Of a stretch of 64,000 bases of DNA, positions 53,705-64,000 are shown in pieces. The first letter of the stretch is position 1. Each line of letters opens with the position of its first letter. This DNA is from Rhyzopertha dominica. Lineage: Eukaryota > Arthropoda > Insecta > Coleoptera > Bostrichidae. The DNA lies in NCBI GenBank assembly GCA_025024175.1, contig QCXZ01000086.1, positions 13,420,245 through 13,484,244 of the forward strand, written 5' to 3'. A program made the translations under genes and the position numbers. The notes beneath the pieces were generated by a model, which was given only the letters and a program-made list of their open reading frames with translations, had not been told where the DNA came from and did not search any database.

Positions 53705-54470
53705 CTCGCGCTTATTTTATAACAATGACTAATATCTTACCGAGAGAGACCTACACCATTTAACGTGCTTGTGCGTAAAACACGAAACGTTCGAATAGGG
53801 GAATCACACTCAACCATAGCAAAGCCAACTATGGTTTCTATTTTTAAAAATGTGACCCCCCTGAGTACGCCACTGGATTCAGAATAAAATTATCTATAGA
53901 AAATGTCTCAACAGTTTTTTTTTGTATCTACATAGCCAATCGAGATATTGAGCATTGAAGAAATATTACATTTTTCAAAAGTTGGCTATGGCTTTAAAAC
54001 AAAAGACAATACAAAAATGGCGATGGTGCAGCTCAACTCACAACAAAAAAGTAATTCAGTAATGTCCAAACCGCAACCGTCTAGCATTAATAGTTACCAA
54101 GATACCCTACAATTACAACGAATATGGGACACCCTGTACTTGATAAGTGCATACAAAATATATTCAACAACCCAAAAAATTATTCTTTATTTTACATAAT
54201 TAGATAACCATAGAGGAAAAACTAGATACTTAACTGTCATAGATGGGGTAATATTAGAAACGAGCAAAAAGACAAACCTTCCTCCCTGGGTGCACACCCA
54301 GAATGTATTGAAAGATTAATATTTCCATATTAATTAAAATTTACACTTAAACAAGAACTTATGAGAAGCAACAGTTTTTTTTAGTTCCTCAGAAATTAGC
54401 TGAAATATTTACTAAACATAATTGGATGCAGGAAGTATATTCATAAAGTAAGAGCAATAATAAAATACCT
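53705..54470. other. Non-coding stretch
   Basis: No gene. ATATGGGACACCCTGTACTT near 54121 matches the GGGTGT-type terminal motif of the foldback family at 32771. Confidence 0.4.
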
Positions 54471-54499
54471 TCAGTGGTATCATCTTGCCAATCAGCCAG

Positions 54500-55325
54500 A
54501 ATTTTTTTATGGATGGATCATTTCTCTGTGTTGCCAGATTACAAATCCTTTGCCGTAAGTCTTCAATTTTGGGGTATAAACTTAGATCAGCATCTGGATG
54601 GAGAAATTTAAAATCAACTGTAAACTAAAAAATAACAATTCATTAATAGAAAGTAGCTGAATAGATCATTTATTTTTACCAATGTATAAGCGAAGGGTTT
54701 TTTGAAAGATGGATAACTTTCCACAATTTCTAGTAATGATTTGTCCTTATCCACTTTTTATCTGATGTGAACAGTCTTCTTCCAATTTTCTAACACCTCT
54801 GGCCAGGGCTCAGTATTATTTTTAAGCCACTGCAGCAAATCCTCCTCTTCAGAACCGATATTTTCCAGCACAACTTTTATATGAGCTATCTGTAGGACAA
54901 GTACTTGAAGCAATTGGTTTTAGCGATCTTCTAGTATTGTGGTATTTATCTATCAATTTTCCCCTAGCACACCTTACTTTACCTCATGTATGTATAAGGT
55001 GTATAGTAAGTTTGTATTGTTTCTCCAGGGAACACATTCTTGATCTGCCTTGCCAACTGTATAAAACGTGTAGTAGGTGTCCTAAAAAACATTTTTAAAC
55101 GATTATTAGAAATATACTTGAGTCCTATAATTTAAATAAATCTTGCTTTTCTTCACTATTTAGTCTTAGATCCTCTTCAATCATCAGTTTCACCAATTTA
55201 TTCCTCAAGAGTGGTGCTAAATGATCTTTGCATGCAAGAATCTGTCCTGTAGAAGATTTTAATCTTACAAAAGTTTGACCTTTATGTAGATATTGAGCTA
55301 CATTGAAATTAGTAGCTTTAAGCAA
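54500..55325 (-). pseudogene. Degraded gene of an unrecognised insect protein family
   Basis: Open part 55325-55125 (FVRLKSSTGQILACKDHLAPLLRNKLVKLMIEEDLRL), then after a gap near 55090 TPTTRFIQLA and NVFPGETIQTYYTPYTY, and in shifted frames GKIDRYHNTRRSLKPI and EEEDLLQWLKNNTEPWPEVLENW. This order (helical domain, FP-E-YYxP block, short W-rich block) recalls a widespread but uncharacterised arthropod protein family often found near transposons. At least three stops or frameshifts. No function is claimed. Confidence 0.4.
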
Positions 55326-57540
55326 TAATAATGAAACAAAAATATTAAATTTAAATTTCTTATTTTTTTTTGTCCCTTGTTAACCGTTATATGGAGTTGT
55401 TTATTAGGACTGTGAACTACGATGAAAACACTTCTTTCAGCCTTCATGACTTTATGGGTAACTTCTTCAGGGCCAATTTTAAGTTAATTGTTATAGAGAC
55501 TTTCACAACATAGTTGCGGAAGTGACAGATAAAGCTCATGAAACTTGTAGGCCAAAAGAAGTGTTTTTATCCAAGTCGTCAATCCAAATACACAACACCA
55601 CATAAAAATACCAGAACTTTATTAAAAACTGTAAAAGTAGTCGTTGCTACAGGTATTCGTTGAACGTTAAAATTATTCGACGTTGGAAGCATCCAAATTT
55701 TTATCACGTAAAGTGCACAACGATCTAAGTAATGAAGCGAAGCTTAACGTGAAGTTAATTGACCAATACGTTACTGCCCACCTATTTTATTTCTATACTA
55801 CTTAATGTAATTTCTTTTCATATATAATTTCATTTATAACGTAAACCCATTAATATTTATGTTATAAATACTTAAGAGTATTATAGGTTTTAATTTCTCT
55901 GCATCAATGCTCTTTGAAATAAATGCATCTTGTAGTTTTGCCGGGGTTGGTATTTTAAAAATTTCATATTAATCACATATAATTTAATTATCTATCACTT
56001 CATAGTTTGCAAAGTCTGTAAAGTCACCCGCTCCTGGTGATTCAGGATCTTTTTCTGTGGATGTGCTTGCAAAGGAGACATGGAATGTGAATGTTCATCA
56101 CACCGGTACATGACTGCAGTACTTCCCCTACCTCGTCACAAATTTCTAAGGTTAATGTATTTGCTTGAAGACAAGCTTCCTTCCACTGTGAAAATTTCGC
56201 AACAAATTTAGCCAAACATTCTATTAAACTGTTGGTGAGGCTAATGAATGCTTCATCGTCCACGTTCTCATCTACAATTTTAAATTTAAACAACATGAAT
56301 GCAGATATTTTATTAAACTTGGCGAAATTATTTAACAAGAAGATATTTTTGGTTTACATTACACCATAAAACTTTTAAAATAAGCATATTAGTGTGACAA
56401 TAAAAAATAACCAACGTACCTACCTTTAAAGTGTTGGAGCAAATGCACTAACCCCGACGTTCGCAAACACTGTCACAACTGTAAAATTACTGTTGTCGCC
56501 CGTTGTATTTACTAAGAACTAACAGTATGAAACAATTTTGCAATGCATTAACCACTATTAAACATAAATATAATGCTAGTACCTTATAACATTACACAGT
56601 AGGTACAACTGGATGCATTCAGACCACTAGCGCGGATGCAAATGGCGTCGCCTAGCTGTACACGGGCTTTTGTACACGACACAGAACATGGTTGTAGGGC
56701 TGTACGAATCTTCGAATAGGGATGGTCAAATCGACACTATTTTATGTTGCCCTTGAACGTCAACAATTACATACTGTTCTTTTTACAGTATCTTTATAGT
56801 AAATGACAGTGCATTGTACCCTTACACTGTTTTCTGCAGCATTTTCTGGGGATAAACATGTCCCTCTGTTCCAACAAATATTAACACCTGTACCGAAGGC
56901 CCAGGAAGACTTGGACTATTCTTAGGGATCTCCTGAAGGTGAACATGACGGCTTTGATTTGGCTTCCTCTGCCTCATTGTTGTTTACAACAATCTTTTCC
57001 AGTTTTCAAGTTTTTCAGTTAAACGCAGGGACATACCGGGACAAGGTCCGTACGTTTTTGCTATACAAGGAAAGGTGTATGTCCGATATTCAGATGTCAA
57101 CGTTCAACGCCAGCAGCAGACCTACGGATCGCTGTATTTTGGGGATCCTGACCAAGCCGTCGTGATCGTATCCATAATGCAGGGCGTTTTTAGGTTGATC
57201 CTGACATCATTCGTCAAATTAGAGACTGCTTACAACAACTTAACGCCTTCGCTCACGTATACCGGTACGCAATTTCCTTACTTACTGTAATTGTAATTCA
57301 CCACAGTGGTTCCCTTAAAAATCATTGTAGGAAGACCATGATCGCGATCGCCACCACCATGACGCCGGCCGCCTCTGCCACGTCCTTCTCTTTCCCGGCT
57401 TCCCCTTCTTCCTTTTGTTTTTTTTGAGCAAATCACTGAGCCAACTGAAATACAACAATTTAGCTACTAACAACAAAGCGAATGTACTTTACTTACGCCA
57501 CAGTAAGTAAATTTAATTTAAATCGGTCCACTATGTATAC
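55326..57540. other. Mostly non-coding; one unassigned minus-strand open frame
   Basis: A 98-codon open frame at 56042-56338 (minus; SLIECLAKFVAKFSQWKEACL) has no recognised domain and may be an exon of the neighbouring degraded gene. The GC-richer plus-strand patch at 56940-57420 has no clear coding content. Confidence 0.35.
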
Positions 57541-57548
57541 CTACATAC

Positions 57549-58228
57549 ATGGCTGGCGGAAGGCAGCACGCGTCCGCTGTATCGCAGTGGAAAAGGTATA
57601 AAAGTGAAGTACTAAATGCATTGGTGTGTGTAAAATGCGGTAGCAGATACTACCCGAGTTGTGCAAAGAGAATAGCAAAGGGTGAAGTTGCGGATGGGAC
57701 GGCAATTGAGTGCTGTGTTGATTTGCATGTGGCATCAAACAACGATGACCTAACGGATATTTTTTGGAGAAGTACAACAAACTCAAGAACAATGCAAAAT
57801 ATTTCTATACATAATTAAGCAAAAAGACACAATAATCAAGGAGCTACGTGAAAAAAATAATATACTCGATGATAAAATAGCATTGCTAACCTAGCTAAAC
57901 AACATTAGAGTTAAACCAAATAATCAGAAACACATAATCGCAGCACCTTGTACCATCGAACAATCACAGGTAAAAAAAGCAGAATCTACAAAAACTTTAT
58001 CAAACGTAAACAAGAAACAATCTTGGATTGCAAACAACGAACTTGGTTCAGCTGTTGGAAATGGAGAACCGACACACTGAGAGTGAAATTATAGCCAGAC
58101 AGAAAGACCCCAGTGCGGCGAGATCGGGGGTGGCTGCTGCTGATTTGTCATCCACGACTATGCCATCTGTGGAGAAGAACAACGAGAAGGATTCCTGGTC
58201 GACAGCGGTCGGGAGAAAGACGGTCTAA
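57549..58228 (+). pseudogene. ORF1 fragment of a non-LTR retrotransposon
   Basis: 57549-57818 starts with a PHD-like zinc pattern (CVKCGSRYYPSCAKR...CC). A shifted frame at about 57800-57890 reads IIKQKDTIIKELREKNNIL, a coiled-coil heptad stretch, and 58028-58228 is a Ser/Glu-rich tail ending WSTAVGRKTV. The PHD-plus-coiled-coil layout is that of ORF1 proteins (RNA-binding Gag-like) of jockey/R1-type LINEs. Stops break it and no ORF2 follows; the ISL2EU-like element begins just downstream. Confidence 0.65.
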
Positions 58229-58372
58229 AAAACAAAAACCGCTATTATCGGAACAACTGATGACATAATAGAGCAATTACATGTAGAGGGCGCTGCCGTC
58301 AATGATAGGTATCAATCATAACCTAAGAAACTGACCGCCGTTTGTTTACCATTGCATTATTAGTTTCACAAC

Positions 58373-59626
58373 ATGCCTTATAATTGTTGCATACCGCAGT
58401 GCTCATCTGTAGCCAGCAGAAACAAAAACTTAATGTTTCACAAGTTTCCTAATTGCCCTACAATGCGAAAAAAGTGGCTGATTGCAATAACATCTGGAAA
58501 GAAACCTTCCAAATATACAAAGATATGTTCCAAACATTTTACACAAGACAGCTACGTTGTTACTAGCATGGGTAGATATATAATTTCATATTCCATATCA
58601 AGTTTACTGATTTTATTATTAGGACAATGGAAAATCCTTAAAAAGGCAGCTATTCCAACGCTACATTTACCTGTGCGAAAACACGATAGCATTATAAACA
58701 CTAATAGACGACCAGCAAAGTATACAAAAAGAAACGATCTGCAGGAAAAAATAAGCATGTCATCAAATACTGATCACCTTGGGCAAAATGTCAATTTGGT
58801 TTCAAATAATCCTAATACTGAAAATAACAGTTACACCCTTAATTATGAAAGTACATCTACAAGTTACAATTTGTCGTCTGATATGGGCACTCAAACAGTT
58901 ATTAGTTTCAAAAGAGCCCAGCTTATATCGTACGAGTTTTTAACTGAAAGTCAGTTAAAACATCTTACAGGGCTTTCTAAGAATCTATTTAATTTTTTTT
59001 GTGAACTTTTTGGTACAACATATTGCAAAATACATCCAGCCCTATCTACAGAAAATGAACTAATCATAACTTTTATGAAATACAAGTTGAATCTTTATTA
59101 TGCCACTTTGGCAAATCTATTTGACATTGATAGCCGTACCGTTTCAAAAATAGTAGTGAGTTGGAGTAAACATTTATATAAGTGTTTCCATAAAATAGAC
59201 TTTTGGAATTTGGCTACTGCTTCACCTGAGCAATACAATATCATTTTGGACTGCACCGAATTTCGTATTGAACGTAGTAGTGATCCCATCATCCAACAAG
59301 CTACTTATTCAACTTACTATGGAACTAATACCTTTAATGTGCTTATTGGATGTTCCGAAAATGGAGAAATAACATTCGTATCAGATGGTTATAGAGGCAG
59401 TATATCGGACAGAAAAATTACGGAGGTGTCTGGCTTATTACATCTTATGCAGGATGAACAGTTTGTTTTAGCTGATCGTGGATTTGACATTTCAGATGTT
59501 TTAGAAGAAAAGGGTGTGCATTTAAATATTCCTCCTTTTAAGCATGGTAAACAATTATCTGAAGAAGATGTAATGAAAACAAGACTAATAGCAAACCGTA
59601 GAATCATTGTAGAAAACTTGATATGA
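58373..59626 (+). CDS. THAP-DDE transposase of an ISL2EU-type element
   Basis: ATG at 58373. An N-terminal THAP finger (CCIPQC, FHKFP, CSKHF) is interrupted by a 51-bp in-frame intron (58572-58622, GTAGAT...TTATTAG); removing it gives the expected MGQWKIL...IPTLHLP. Then a Ser/Asn-rich linker, an HTH-like region (LTGLSKNLFNFF; DIDSRTVSKIV), and a DDE_4 core with Asp in IILDCTEF, Asp in FVLADRGFD and Glu in RRIIVENLI. A TGA (59624-59626) cuts the frame right after that Glu; the same frame stays open to 59747-59749 and holds the usual hydrophobic end. So probably one nonsense mutation in an otherwise complete gene. Confidence 0.9.
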   Translation: MPYNCCIPQCSSVASRNKNLMFHKFPNCPTMRKKWLIAITSGKKPSKYTKICSKHFTQDSYVVTSMGRYIISYSISSLLILLLGQWKILKKAAIPTLHLPVRKHDSIINTNRRPAKYTKRNDLQEKISMSSNTDHLGQNVNLVSNNPNTENNSYTLNYESTSTSYNLSSDMGTQTVISFKRAQLISYEFLTESQLKHLTGLSKNLFNFFCELFGTTYCKIHPALSTENELIITFMKYKLNLYYATLANLFDIDSRTVSKIVVSWSKHLYKCFHKIDFWNLATASPEQYNIILDCTEFRIERSSDPIIQQATYSTYYGTNTFNVLIGCSENGEITFVSDGYRGSISDRKITEVSGLLHLMQDEQFVLADRGFDISDVLEEKGVHLNIPPFKHGKQLSEEDVMKTRLIANRRIIVENLI

Positions 59627-59900
59627 GTAGCCAAAAAGCATAAAATATTAACAGACGGGATTTCAGTAAGCATGTGGCCTATCATTAATGAAATTGTGTA
59701 TAATTGTTTTATGGTATGCAATTTTAAGGAAAATATTGTAAAAAAATAAATTGAAAAACCTAGTAATTTTTCTCCTGTGTTGATATAACGTTCAAATGCT
59801 TACAATCTCAATGAAAAAGATGGGTTCTTTATTTTTACAAAAAAAGTTACGCAGACAGCCTAAAAATTAAAAAGTGATATTTTTTTTAACATTATAGTTT

Positions 59901-60181
59901 TTATTTCATACATATTACATGTAACATGTTTGAAAAATAGCAATTTTGCAACATTAATAATAATGCTTTTACAAAATATTTATCAAACTTTACAAGAATA
60001 TTTAAAAATGATTTGGAGAAACTTGAGTAAACAATAAAATCACATTCCTGGAGATTCAGTACGGCCATTGCAAGTTGCATTTGTGCATAATATAAATGAT
60101 TGTTTTTTAAAGCAAGTTGACCATCGTTAATTTTTATATAATCACAGTGCTGTGGAAATTCCTCCGCAGGTTTTTCTTTTC
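59901..60181 (-). CDS. YqaJ-like nuclease gene, last exon
   Basis: Acceptor TTTTCAG (60182-60188) then an open frame to TAA at 59901-59903. It reads EKPAEEFPQHCDYIKIN, then LKNNHLYYAQMQLAMAVL and CDFIVYSS: the part of YqaJ/lambda-exonuclease-like domains with the conserved YY.Q.Q...A helix and the final beta strands. It completes, in phase, the exon ending at 62765, although the piggyBac element lies between them. Convergent with the THAP-DDE gene; 151 bases separate their stops. Confidence 0.82.
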
Positions 60182-60683
60182 CTGAAAATTGTAAAAGTTT
60201 TTAGTTAGTCATGTTAGTAATAATAAATTTAACCTTCGGATGCCGGAGGGGGGTACAAATGTACCCCAAATATTGTGTTTTCTGCGTATTTTCTGCATTT
60301 TGCTTAGTACTGTCTGGTGCTGCCAAGTAATCCTCTGTTTAACCTTAATTTATCATTAAATATACCAAACAATATTTTTTTCTAATTTGTTTTTACATAA
60401 ATTAAGTAATAATTAACTGGGGCACATATTGTACCCCCTTCGTCGTCCGTGTGACATTTTTCATTAGTTGAAAATCGAAGCAGATAACGCAATTTCAGAC
60501 AACATAACCTCAGGTCGAATTGCACCGACTTGTGCCGATTGATTTGCGGGGCCGACCGACCGTTGCAGAAGGTCTTACACGCTAAACACACGTGTTTTAC
60601 ACATGTTTGTGGTTTTAGTTAGTTTTATTCGAAGAGCGTAGTGAGATTATTGCTCTAGTTTTTTTGTAAGCCGGTGTTGCAAT

Positions 60684-60851
60684 ATGTCGCGGAAAAGGAG
60701 GTTGGATTTATCTGAAGAGTCAGATCGTGTTATTGCCTTACAATGGCTAGATGAAAGTGATGAGGGTGAGAATGTTATAGAAACAGATTCTGAGTGTTCA
60801 GAGTCAGAAGACAACGTAGAAACGCAAGATATCGATCCTGAGATTTTTGAG
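60684..60851 (+). CDS. piggyBac transposase, exon 1
   Basis: ATG at 60684. 56 codons: a basic MSRKRRLDL start, then an acidic Glu/Asp/Ser region (ESDEGENV, SECSESEDN). The GTATAC donor follows GAG at 60851; a 59-bp intron (60852-60910) ends in TTTTTAG. The join is phase 0 to exon 2. Without splicing the frame runs into an unrelated stretch ending at 61028. Confidence 0.85.
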
Positions 60852-60910
60852 GTATACTATTTTTATATGTACTTTATTGAAATTTTACATAATATATATC
60901 TTGTTTTTAG

Positions 60911-62524
60911 ACCGATGCCGAAGAAAATAATGAAGCTAATGATGACGATCCTGTATATGTATCGAAAAATGGATCGGTCTGGAGCAAAAANGCACCTAGA
61001 CCTGCACGAACGGAAACGCAAAATATAATAAGAAAAAAGCCAGGACTTACTTCCACATCACAAAACATTTCCTCCCTATCTGACTGCTTCAAATTGTTTA
61101 TTGACGACGAAATAGTTCAAATTATTGTTGAGTGCACTAATCAAAAAGCTCAAGAATATTACGAATGCAACGGTAAGGACCCAAAAAATCAACGTCAATG
61201 GCAGCCTGTAGACTCTGTTGAAATGTATGCCGCATTTGGTATTCTGATCATAGCTGGGGCACTAAAGGCAAACAGAGAACCTATTCACTTCCTTTGGACA
61301 AAAAAGTCACTTTTTAGCAGGCCAGTATTTCCTGCATCAATGGCACGTGACAGATTTGTCAGTATTTTACGTTTCATACGATTCGATGATCTTACAACGA
61401 GAACAAATCGCAGAAAGTTGGATAAGTTGGCTGCTTTTAGAAATGTGTTTGAAAAGTTTGTAGGGCACTGCAAAGAACACTATATACCCAACGCACACCT
61501 TACAATTGACGAGCAACTAGTAGCTTTTAGAGGAAAGTGTCCTTTCCGAGTGTATATGAAATCGAAGCCCGCNAAATACGGAATCAAAATTTGGGCTCTT
61601 GTAGACAATGATTCAACTTATGCTCTAAATCTTCAAGTATATACGGGAAAGGTAGGAAATAAACCTGAAAAAGATCAGGGAAAAAGAGTTGTTCTCGATC
61701 TAGTTAAAGACCTTGAAGGTGGTTACGGAATAACAACGGACAACTTTTTTACCAGTATTCCTCTAGCTAACGAACTTTGGGACAGAAAGCTAACCCTATG
61801 TGGAACCATGAGGAAGAACAAACAGGATATTCCTCAAGTTCTTCTACCACATCATTCAAAAGCAGAAAAATCTTCAGTTTTTGCATTTCAAGATAAATAT
61901 ACCTTAGTTTCATACGTTCCTGCTAAAAATAAAGCCGTAATTCTTCTCAGCACTGAACACCATGATGACAAAATTACTGGAGAGGATACAGATTACAAAC
62001 CAGAAATAATTCTTCATTACAATGAGACAAAAGGATCTGTTGACACCATGGACAAAATGGTAAACGAATATTCGGTAAAGAGATCCACCAAACGGTGGCC
62101 ATTTGTTTTGTTTCAAAATACAATCGATATTGCTTGCCTAAATTCATTTGTGTTGTGGGTAACAAAAAACCCCCAGCTTAGTAAAATTGCTTCACATAAA
62201 CGAAGAGCATATTTACTGGACATGGGACAGCAACTCATAAAACCCTATGTCGAAAGACGACTGCAATCGGGTGTAACATTTCACAAACGTATATTAGATG
62301 CAATGTATAATTTTATAGGAACATTAGATCCAGGACCCAGTACAACAATCAACGATAATCAAAAATCTATGGGAAGGTGTGTACTGTGCCCTAGAAAATA
62401 TGACAAGAAGAGCAGAAGTACATGTAGTAGATGCAAAAACTTCGTTTGTTCTAATCATCATTCCACCAAGAAAATAAAAATTTGCTCAAAATGTAATTTA
62501 TTGGATGGAGAACATTCTAATTAA
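60911..62524 (+). CDS. piggyBac transposase, exon 2 (catalytic domain and Cys-rich C-terminus)
   Basis: 537 codons, open from the acceptor to TAA at 62522-62524; with exon 1 the protein has 593 residues, close to the length of the founding cabbage-looper piggyBac transposase. Catalytic Asp residues are visible in LTIDEQLVAF, GITTDNFFTS and KGSVDTMDKM. The C-terminus has the Cys-rich domain (CVLCPRKY, CSRCKNFVCSNHH, CSKC) that binds the transposon ends. Two N bases (60991 and 61573) give single unknown residues. No stop or frameshift: a candidate active enzyme. Confidence 0.93.
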   Translation, partial: TDAEENNEANDDDPVYVSKNGSVWSKXAPRPARTETQNIIRKKPGLTSTSQNISSLSDCFKLFIDDEIVQIIVECTNQKAQEYYECNGKDPKNQRQWQPVDSVEMYAAFGILIIAGALKANREPIHFLWTKKSLFSRPVFPASMARDRFVSILRFIRFDDLTTRTNRRKLDKLAAFRNVFEKFVGHCKEHYIPNAHLTIDEQLVAFRGKCPFRVYMKSKPXKYGIKIWALVDNDSTYALNLQVYTGKVGNKPEKDQGKRVVLDLVKDLEGGYGITTDNFFTSIPLANELWDRKLTLCGTMRKNKQDIPQVLLPHHSKAEKSSVFAFQDKYTLVSYVPAKNKAVILLSTEHHDDKITGEDTDYKPEIILHYNETKGSVDTMDKMVNEYSVKRSTKRWPFVLFQNTIDIACLNSFVLWVTKNPQLSKIASHKRRAYLLDMGQQLIKPYVERRLQSGVTFHKRILDAMYNFIGTLDPGPSTTINDNQKSMGRCVLCPRKYDKKSRSTCSRCKNFVCSNHHSTKKIKICSKCNLLDGEHSN

Positions 62525-62764
62525 CTTGTTTTATGTTTAACATCTATTTTTATTTTTCTTGGTTATTCCTGTATCGAATATGCTATTAAACTTATATCCG
62601 AAAATATATATTCGTTTTTATTATTTAAATATATGTAATAATAAAAGTATAAAACATTTGAACGTTGTAAAACCGAAAAAAACGTTGGGGTACAAAACGT
62701 ACCCCCTCCGGCATCTTTACAGATCCACGACCCTCCGGCGTCCGAAGGTTAATAAAAAACTTAC

Positions 62765-63187
62765 CAATCATTGGGCACTTTATTTCCAGAAGTTTTATCG
62801 GTCTATTTTCTCTAAAAACAACACCGTCTGGCGATACTGCTAACCACGGATGTTGCTTTGATATTCCAATCATTTTTTTTATAAGTGAAAAGAGAATAGC
62901 ATCTAGACGCTGTGATTCTATATTGTCGTTTTTGATGCCATAATTTTTTATCAGTTTTGGTTTCTAAAGCAATTTTGAGAATATCCGGTGATTTAATAAG
63001 AGTCTCATATGTTTCTTTGCAACATCTGTTAGTCGGTGTAAATACTTCAAGTTCGTTTAAGCAACCACTTTCATTTGCATTACTAAATATAATGTTCATT
63101 ATGGCAATATTGTTGTCCAGATCATTCAAAATATTTTCTTCCTCCTTGGTAATATTAATGTCTATATTCTCACTATCTGATGTAAGC
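62765..63187 (-). CDS. YqaJ-like nuclease gene, catalytic exon (damaged)
   Basis: Acceptor TTTCAG above 63187, donor GTAAGT at 62759-62764. It first reads QYRITASRCYSLFTY (the RITAS motif before the nuclease core), then, in a shifted frame after an eight-A run near 62876, HPWLAVSPDGVV...LLEIKCPMI, with the catalytic Asp of SPDG and the ExK pair of EIKCP. Relatives have extra residues between these blocks, so a small deletion with frame change, or a run-length error, is inferred. The domain cleaves DNA ends as an exonuclease in phage relatives. Confidence 0.75.
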
Positions 63188-63249
63188 CTGAAACAAACAA
63201 AGAATAGCAAGCAAAACAGGAAAACTCATAAAACCTATGTTTTTATATC

Positions 63250-63574
63250 ATCAAAATTGCATAGGGCCTGATTGTGCCATTTTGTATTAGGAACAATGTG
63301 AACCTGCTACCAGCAGCATTCTCAGGATGTAAATAATTATGCTCCTCTTCGAAAGTTATGACATCAACTATCTTTCTACAGTTGGTCATTGGGCAATGTA
63401 TTCCTATATTTATTAATTTGTTCACAGTACATTCAGTGAAATTGCGATCTTCTGAAAAATTTGGCTTTTCTTGTTTAATAATTTCAAATATCGACATATA
63501 ATCTATTCCCCTTCCTACTGGTTTATTCCACATCATAGCCTCCGATGTGCAAGAAACATACTCTTGCGGTTTAC
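63250..63574 (-). CDS. YqaJ-like nuclease gene, middle exon
   Basis: Acceptor ATTTTCAG above 63574; begins KPQEYVSC and continues MMWNKPVGRGIDYMSIFEI and CPMTNCRKIVDV. The exon end is not certain: the frame remains open to 63243 and no strong donor is visible. It links the SWIM exon to the YqaJ exon in order and strand. Confidence 0.6.
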
Positions 63575-63630
63575 CTGAAAATCAGGCAGTTATCGCTGTG
63601 GTCATACAAATATGAGAATATGACATTTAC

Positions 63631-64000
63631 CTGTAATACAGAAACTTTCCAAAGAAAAACACATTGCACCAATATGCTTACAAGCCGCNGACACGCCCGC
63701 TCCTGCAGGACATGAGCAAGAACACTGCAGAATTTCCGATTTCTGTCTTTCATGTTTTGATATTATTATCTGAACCTTATATTCAAAACTCTTCTTCTGT
63801 TCTGCACAACACTTTCCTTTACTGAAATAAAGGTTTCCAGTTCTTGCAACTTGTGTGCATTTGATAAACAGTTTCATACTTAAAATTCTACCTTTTTCTT
63901 TCCCCTTTTTTGCATTTCTTGCAAGAAACCATTTATCAATGGATTCATAATCTATAAATTTTAGATTTTTAAAAAAGTTGAGGAGTTTAAAACATGAATT
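63631..64000 (-). CDS. YqaJ-like nuclease gene, SWIM zinc-finger exon (cut by window end)
   Basis: Open from the window edge (64000) to a GTAAAT donor at 63625-63630. It encodes FIDYESIDKWFLARNAKKG, a Lys-rich strand region, then CSCPAGAGVXAACKHIGAM, a SWIM finger (CxC...CxH); one N at 63690. SWIM plus YqaJ in one protein is what I recall for the second gene of ISL2EU-type transposons. Upstream exons lie outside the window. Confidence 0.8.

Larger units (their letters stand above)
60233..62748 (+). mobile_element. piggyBac-like transposon, complete, with TTAA target duplication
   Basis: 2516 bp flanked by TTAA at 60229-60232 and 62749-62752. Left end CCTTCGGATGCCGGAGGG, right end (reverse complement) CCTTCGGACGCCGGAGGG. 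Inside each end is GATGCCGGAGGGGGTAC-type sequence followed by a GTAC...GTACCCC hairpin: overlapping with the tip on the left, about 28 bases further in on the right, giving asymmetric ends like the internal repeats of piggyBac. It carries a single transposase gene and sits in an intron of the YqaJ-like gene. Confidence 0.95.

Noticed and set aside
57549..57818. A host PHD-finger gene
   Set aside because: The coiled-coil and tail that follow in broken frames fit a LINE ORF1 better than a host regulator.
60684..61028. A separate 114-residue gene
   Set aside because: Its second half is an intron (GTATAC...TTTTTAG) and unrelated frame; the first 56 codons are exon 1 of the piggyBac transposase.

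Overview
This is a eukaryotic, AT-rich, intron-containing window that is almost entirely transposable elements (TEs). The families present (errantivirus-like Ty3/gypsy, R1-like non-LTR, P element, Crypton-like, Penelope, hAT, MULE, ISL2EU-like, piggyBac), the very short introns (51-59 bp) and long (TA)n tracts point to an insect. I cannot name the species. No gene that is clearly a host housekeeping gene was recognised. Isolated N bases and one 100-N gap show this is a draft assembly.

Layout, left to right. 0.6-7.5 kb: plus-strand errantivirus-like element (gag, pol, env, 3' LTR) without a visible 5' LTR, carrying a frameshift and an env stop. 7.6-8.2 kb: MULE N-terminal fragment. 9.55-10.44 kb: R1-like reverse transcriptase tail. 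12.79-15.69 kb (minus): five exons of a P-element transposase (THAP9-like). 17.2-17.6 kb: (TA)n and a 75-bp inverted repeat. 17.61-27.73 kb (minus): a gypsy element between two 1477-bp LTR copies; its interior is duplicated around the 100-N gap. 28.05-32.34 kb (minus): a four-exon Crypton-like tyrosine recombinase gene. 32.77-34.25 kb: long foldback element. 36.2-37.7 kb: Penelope-like fragment between perfectly equal inverted arms. 37.9-38.35 kb (minus): a THAP-domain exon pair that can be joined to the P transposase 22 kb away. 38.9-40.8 kb (minus): hAT pseudogene. 42.2-43.0 kb: tandem repeat of about 322 bp. 44.8-45.75 kb: GC-rich unknown segment. 46.5-48.4 kb (minus): scrambled gypsy relic. 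48.84-49.81 kb: second foldback element. 49.9-53.7 kb (minus): broken MULE gene with SWIM, Ulp1-like and PHD-like parts. 54.5-55.3 kb: unrecognised degraded gene. 57.5-58.2 kb: non-LTR ORF1 fragment.

The most coherent system is at 58.3-64.0 kb: a THAP-DDE transposase on the plus strand faces a multi-exon SWIM-YqaJ nuclease gene on the minus strand, the two-gene layout of ISL2EU-type transposons. A piggyBac element (60233-62748) with TTAA target duplication and an uninterrupted 593-residue transposase sits inside an intron of the YqaJ gene, so that the nuclease exons still join in phase across it. The window is therefore a stack of nested insertions whose order can partly be read from what interrupts what.
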